Shown piece after piece: positions 60,520 through 64,000 of a DNA stretch of 64,000 bases. Under the pieces are notes generated by a model, which saw nothing but the letters and a program-made list of their open reading frames with translations, was not told the origin of the DNA and did not search any database. Every line of letters begins with the position of its first letter. The stretch's first letter is position 1. The position numbers and the translations under genes were made by a program. Source of the DNA: Lachnotalea glycerini (GTDB lineage Bacteria; Bacillota; Clostridia; Lachnospirales; Lachnospiraceae); the NCBI RefSeq assembly GCF_003201285.1, contig NZ_QICS01000007.1, positions 1 to 64,000 of the forward strand, given 5' to 3'.

Positions 60520-61426
60520 GCTGGTCACCTCCTGCCTGATTTTCTTCACCATAAAAGTGCATAAATATTTCTTCAATTGTTTCTATTTTGATATCTAAGT
60601 TTTTTATCTCGTAATGTGCCAACGAATGAATGAAAGGATTTATATCTCCTTGTATTGCCACCGTTATCTGTTTATCCTTTTGATCTATAATATCAAAGCC
60701 TTCTCGTAGAAATTGATTGGCTTGCTCTATTGATTGAAACGTAATAATATAGGATTTCTTTTTTCTTTTATTTAAGGATTTCATATCTTCAATCGCAACT
60801 AATCTGCCTTTTCTAATAATAGCCGTTCTGTCACAGGTACGTTCAATTTCTTCAAATATATGGGAAGAAATAAAAATTGTTTTTCCTTTTTTCTTTTCCT
60901 CTAATATTAAATCAATGAACTTATTTTGCATTAATGGATCAAGTCCACTGGTTGGCTCATCCAGTATAATAACATCGGGTTCTCCCATAAAGGCACAGAT
61001 GATAGCTACCTTTTGTTTCATACCCTTTGACATTTTCTTGATTTTGCCACTTGAGTTAAGCTCAAAGTGCTGCATTAATTCATGCATTTTGCTTTTATCC
61101 TTAATCCCTTTCATATCCGCAATAAAATCCAACATTTGCTTACCTGTCAGCCCATCAATAAATGAAATTTCGCCTGCCAGGTAACCTAAACGCGCCTGTA
61201 TTTTGTCTGCTTCCAGATAGCAATCCATACCCATTATCTTACAACTTCCGCCATCTGGCCTGATAAATCCCATTAAATTTCTAATTGTTGTTGATTTCCC
61301 TGCTCCATTTGGACCCAAAAAGCCAAACACTTCTCCCTGCTTCACGATTAGATTTGTATTAAATATTCCTCTGCCATCACCATAATCTTTTGTAAGATTC
61401 AAAATTTCAATTACAGACTGCTCCAT
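60497..61426 (-). CDS. ABC transporter ATPase
   Basis: This 309-residue nucleotide-binding subunit has Walker A GPNGAGKST, signature MSKGMKQKVA and Walker B VIILDEPTSGLDP, followed by a C-terminal DUF4162-like region. Its family (bacitracin/lantibiotic or Na+ export type) often pairs with one ABC-2 permease, as here. A GGAGGAAG site precedes the ATG. Confidence 0.92.
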   Translation of the reverse strand: MEQSVIEILNLTKDYGDGRGIFNTNLIVKQGEVFGFLGPNGAGKSTTIRNLMGFIRPDGGSCKIMGMDCYLEADKIQARLGYLAGEISFIDGLTGKQMLDFIADMKGIKDKSKMHELMQHFELNSSGKIKKMSKGMKQKVAIICAFMGEPDVIILDEPTSGLDPLMQNKFIDLILEEKKKGKTIFISSHIFEEIERTCDRTAIIRKGRLVAIEDMKSLNKRKKKSYIITFQSIEQANQFLREGFDIIDQKDKQITVAIQGDINPFIHSLAHYEIKNLDIKIETIEEIFMHFYGEENQAGGDQHDRKGTV

Positions 61427-61524
61427 CTAATCCACTTCCTCCTGTTTTCTATTTTTAATATCCCTAATCTCTCATTGAGCTTTTGCAAATTCTCTTTGTC
61501 TGAATGCTCAACTATTACTTTCAT
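61411..61524 (-). CDS. Possible 37-residue leader ORF upstream of the ABC pair
   Basis: A 38-codon frame (MKVIVEHSDKENLQKLNERL at its start, ending in RWIRWSSL-like residues) precedes the ATPase and overlaps its start by 16 bp. A GGATGGTGA stretch before the ATG could serve as a ribosome binding site. It is helical and charged in its first half. It may be a coupled leader, a remnant of a larger gene or chance; I have no homology for it. Confidence 0.3.
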   Translation of the reverse strand: MKVIVEHSDKENLQKLNERLGILKIENRRKWIRWSSL

Positions 61525-61645
61525 AATCACCATCCCAAGCTTTTGTTAAATTAAATTTACACTTATTCCATAACAATTGCAATATTAGAATCCTTAAAAG
61601 ATTATTTTAGACCTGCAAAATGCTTTTACATCACTTTGACTTTGC

Positions 61646-61672
61646 ATAACTAATCAATCATACTCATATGAT
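61646..61672 (+). promoter_or_regulatory. Candidate sporulation-type promoter
   Basis: An ATA element (61646-61648) is followed after 16 nt by CATATGAT (61665-61672), which resembles the sigma-E/sigma-K -10 pattern CATANNNT. It lies about 46 bp before the TTG start of the subtilisin-like gene. The match is short, so this is tentative. Confidence 0.3.
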
Positions 61673-61717
61673 ATAAAAATATATTTGATATTAGCACAAT
61701 ATAGGGAGGGGTAAGCC

Positions 61718-63391
61718 TTGGCAAACGAAATAGTCAGCGAGGATTATATCGACCTGATAATAGATAATGAATCACTACCATTATTTGATGATGCAAGCTT
61801 TACCTATATTACTTTTGTAAACTCTGTTGTACATCTCCCCAAGAGCAGTATAAATAAATGTAGTTTAGGCAAATATCCCTTTTCTATATTTCCTACTCTA
61901 TATACATTAGAATCTACGATTAGTTTAGAAAAATCCGGAATACAGCAAATTCAATTGAATCCAAATTTCAATTTGTATGGTCACGGAGTTTTAATAGGAA
62001 TTGTCGATACTGGTATTGATTATCAACATGAAGCTTTTCTCGGAAGAGACGGCACTACTAAAATTGTATCCATTTGGGATCAAACAATTAACAATGGTGC
62101 TTCTCCTCCGGAAGGCTTTCCCTTTGGAACTGAATACAAGAAAGAGCAAATTGATGCCGCCTTAAAGAGTCCTGATCCGCTATCTATTGTACCCTCTAAG
62201 GATGAAATCGGTCACGGAACCATGCTGGCAGGAATTATTGCCGGAACCCCAAAGGTATCTGCTGACTTTAGTGGTGTCGTTCCAGATGCGGAGATTGTAG
62301 TAACTAAGTTAAAGCCTGCTAAATTAATTAATAAGCAAATCTTATCTGTAGCTGCCGACAAGTTATGCTATGAAGAATCTGACATCATATTTGGTATAAA
62401 CTATCTGATGTCTGTAGCCAAATCACTCAACCGCCCTTTGGCCATTTGTATTGCAATGGGAACCAATCAAAGCGGTCATGACGGTTATGGAACATTTAGC
62501 CGTTTTTTGAATTATGCCACTCGTCTGTCTAATACCAGCGTGTCAATATCTGCCGGTAACGAAGGTAATACCAAAAGACATTACTTTGGAACAACCAAAA
62601 CTACAAACGAAGTCACTGAGTTTGAGGTAAATGTTGGGAAAGATGACAAGGAATTTTTTATTGACTTATGGCAAGAGGTTCCATATCGGGTAACTATTGA
62701 TATCCGTTCTCCTACAGGGGAATATATCGCTCCCATTTATCCATCACTCAATGAATGCATAGAGCTTAATTTTATTTTTGAGCCAACAAAGCTTTGGGTT
62801 AATAATTTGATTTTTGATGTTGAGTCAGGAGATCAATTAATTTTTCTTCGCTTTGAAAATGCCCAGGAGGGTGTTTGGAAATTTGGTATCCGAAATATTG
62901 AAAATATATCATCAAACTTTCACGTATGGCTTCCCTCTGGTGATTTAATTACAAATGAAACTTATTTCTTAAATTCTAATCCTGATACTACGATTACTTC
63001 ACCCGCTAATGCACCCGATCCTACTGCGGTTACTGCTTATGACCCCGTGACAGAAGGCATTGCAATATTTTCCAGCCGCGGTTATACAAGAGTTGGGCTA
63101 GTAAAACCGGATATGGCTGCTCCCGGTGTAAATCTCACCTGCCCTACCCTTAATAATAGTTATGGCTCAGTATCGGGAACGGGTGCTGCAGCCGCACATA
63201 CTACTGGAATCATGGCAATGGTATTCGAATGGGCAATTGTAGAAGATAACTTTACTCCCATTAATGGCTTTATTATTAAAGAGCTGCTCATACGAGGTGC
63301 CAAAAGATATCCTAACCAAACATACCCCAATAATGTATGGGGCTATGGTAAAATAGATGTTTATGGTCTGTTTAAAATGCTAATCGTATGA
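61718..63391 (+). CDS. Subtilisin-like S8 family protein with Ser-to-Gly active site
   Basis: This 557-residue protein is a clostridial S8 family member resembling the Csp germination proteases. It keeps the catalytic aspartate D97 (GIVDTGID), histidine H166 (EIGHGTMLAG) and the oxyanion asparagine N281 (SAGNEGN). The serine motif, usually GTS, reads SGTGAAAAHTTG, with G489 (codon GGT, 63182-63184) at the nucleophile position. A jelly-roll-like insert (about 295-440) lies between the oxyanion and serine regions, as in Csp proteins. There is no signal peptide. The start is TTG after AGGGAGGGG. It should be proteolytically inactive unless the alignment is misread. Confidence 0.87.
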   Translation: MANEIVSEDYIDLIIDNESLPLFDDASFTYITFVNSVVHLPKSSINKCSLGKYPFSIFPTLYTLESTISLEKSGIQQIQLNPNFNLYGHGVLIGIVDTGIDYQHEAFLGRDGTTKIVSIWDQTINNGASPPEGFPFGTEYKKEQIDAALKSPDPLSIVPSKDEIGHGTMLAGIIAGTPKVSADFSGVVPDAEIVVTKLKPAKLINKQILSVAADKLCYEESDIIFGINYLMSVAKSLNRPLAICIAMGTNQSGHDGYGTFSRFLNYATRLSNTSVSISAGNEGNTKRHYFGTTKTTNEVTEFEVNVGKDDKEFFIDLWQEVPYRVTIDIRSPTGEYIAPIYPSLNECIELNFIFEPTKLWVNNLIFDVESGDQLIFLRFENAQEGVWKFGIRNIENISSNFHVWLPSGDLITNETYFLNSNPDTTITSPANAPDPTAVTAYDPVTEGIAIFSSRGYTRVGLVKPDMAAPGVNLTCPTLNNSYGSVSGTGAAAAHTTGIMAMVFEWAIVEDNFTPINGFIIKELLIRGAKRYPNQTYPNNVWGYGKIDVYGLFKMLIV

Positions 63392-63424
63392 TTTCATAGA
63401 AAGTAATTTCTATTCTTTTCTTAT

Positions 63425-63469
63425 AACTAAAAAGATTCTCTCTTATTATTAGAGGGAATCTTTTTAGTT
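63425..63469. terminator. Bidirectional terminator between the S8 gene and nrdD
   Basis: Two 19-nt arms (AACTAAAAAGATTCTCTCT and its near complement) flank a short AT loop, with A and T runs on either side. It serves both convergent genes. Confidence 0.92.
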
Positions 63470-63479
63470 CATTCATTAT

Positions 63480-64000
63480 TTAATTGCTGTTCTTATTTTC
63501 TACATACTTTTTGATATTAGATGCATTTACGTATTTCTCAATCTCACCATCCTTTATTACAATTAAGGTTGGTGCCTGCATAACTCCGTATTTTCTTGCC
63601 AAAGAAGCATTCTCTTCCGCATCAATTAGCTGATATTCTTTATCTGATAAATATTCTTTGGCTATCTTACAATTCGGACATGTCTTTGTAGTAAATAAAT
63701 ATTTTACTCCCTGCTTAGCTGAAGTAATAGTAACCTCATCATTTGAAATGGTAACATAGCTTTTGTTGGATTCTTCATTATCTTCACTGCTGCAGGCTGT
63801 TTCTTTTAATACGCATTCTTTTCCAGCCTGATTGACATTATAATTCGTTCTATTTTGATATTCTTGAATTTTACCTTCATTCCAATTTTGTACTGGCCTG
63901 TAATATCCCGTAATACGACTGTATACCTCAGCCACCTTACCGCAAGTCGGACAGTTATAATGCTCTCCGCTTATGTAGCCATGCTCCTTGCATACTGAAT
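63480..64000 (-). CDS. nrdD: Anaerobic ribonucleotide reductase NrdD, C-terminal part fused to thioredoxin-like domain (partial)
   Basis: The gene continues past the right edge. The visible frame, read from position 64000 leftward, starts SVCKEHGYISGEHYNCPTCG, the zinc-binding cysteines of class III reductases. It continues with the glycyl-radical region RITGYYRPV and the NWNEGK..EYQNR end of a normal NrdD. About 100 further residues follow: an acidic linker and a thioredoxin fold with the redox motif CPNCK and a cis-proline segment MQAPTLIVI. An in-frame GTG at 63935 is not a separate start, because the reading frame is open to the edge. Confidence 0.93.
   Translation of the reverse strand, partial: SVCKEHGYISGEHYNCPTCGKVAEVYSRITGYYRPVQNWNEGKIQEYQNRTNYNVNQAGKECVLKETACSSEDNEESNKSYVTISNDEVTITSAKQGVKYLFTTKTCPNCKIAKEYLSDKEYQLIDAEENASLARKYGVMQAPTLIVIKDGEIEKYVNASNIKKYVENKNSN

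Noticed and set aside
63480-63935. Stand-alone thioredoxin-like gene starting at a GTG
   Set aside because: The frame is open upstream to the window edge and carries NrdD zinc-site cysteines, so this is the end of a longer gene.

Overview
The window reads as a chromosomal segment of a low-GC, anaerobic, probably spore-forming Firmicute of the Lachnospiraceae (Clostridium cluster XIVa), a relative of plant-polysaccharide degraders such as Lachnoclostridium or Anaerocolumna. That placement is inferred from AT-rich sequence with strong AGGAGG ribosome binding sites, an oxygen-sensitive glycyl-radical ribonucleotide reductase, class III fructose bisphosphatase, BglG/LicT and GlpP antitermination, a secreted pectin-degrading enzyme and several proteins I recognise from that family. 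No phage, IS element, CRISPR array or tRNA gene was seen. Nearly all genes lie on the minus strand; only cspA and a subtilisin-like gene are on plus.

Layout. 1-362: tandem sigma-A promoters pointing out of the window, probably for an rRNA operon. 363-5390: gntR-clpC-(conserved small gene)-radA, a proteostasis/DNA repair group. 5.5-19.1 kb: carbon uptake. A beta-glucoside PTS permease, a glycerol-3-phosphate operon (two flavoproteins, DUF1667 protein, GlpP, GlpK), then PtsI, HPr, 6-phospho-beta-glucosidase, a HAD phosphatase and a LicT antiterminator. Three LicT-type RNA antiterminator sites and one GlpP-type leader terminator tie these together. 19.4-26.5 kb: one 2358-residue secreted protein carrying a rhamnogalacturonan acetylesterase and a family 11 rhamnogalacturonan lyase. 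26.8-38.1 kb: methylglyoxal synthase, a MarR-controlled heterodimeric ABC exporter, oleate hydratase flanked by short repeats, GDP-fucose synthesis and a Ktr potassium uptake pair. 38.1-46.4 kb: cspA, a lone eukaryotic-type hisA, a GldA/permease/GldG/DUF4340/lipoprotein ABC cluster, and fbp. 46.6-51.3 kb: purK-purE-purM-purN-purD. 51.6-54.5 kb: an M29-type aminopeptidase with a large N-terminal extension, a DUF6142 membrane protein and a VanZ protein. 54.7-59.6 kb: pyrC-pyrF-pyrK-pyrD-pyrE plus an unlisted 50-residue membrane protein. 59.7-61.5 kb: a two-gene ABC transporter. 61.7-63.4 kb: a subtilisin-like protein whose catalytic serine is glycine. 63.5-64.0 kb: the C-terminal end of NrdD fused to a thioredoxin-like domain, cut by the window edge.

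How they fit. Imported beta-glucosides are phosphorylated by the PTS (PtsI, HPr, EIIBCA), cleaved by the GH1 enzyme, and the system is switched by LicT. Glycerol is phosphorylated and oxidised by the glp genes under GlpP. The secreted enzyme is suited to opening acetylated pectin backbones. The most interesting items are the esterase-lyase fusion and the 13-bp inverted repeat in its promoter, the serine-to-glycine pseudoprotease, the NrdD-redoxin fusion, the GldG-type ABC cluster and the repeats around oleate hydratase.
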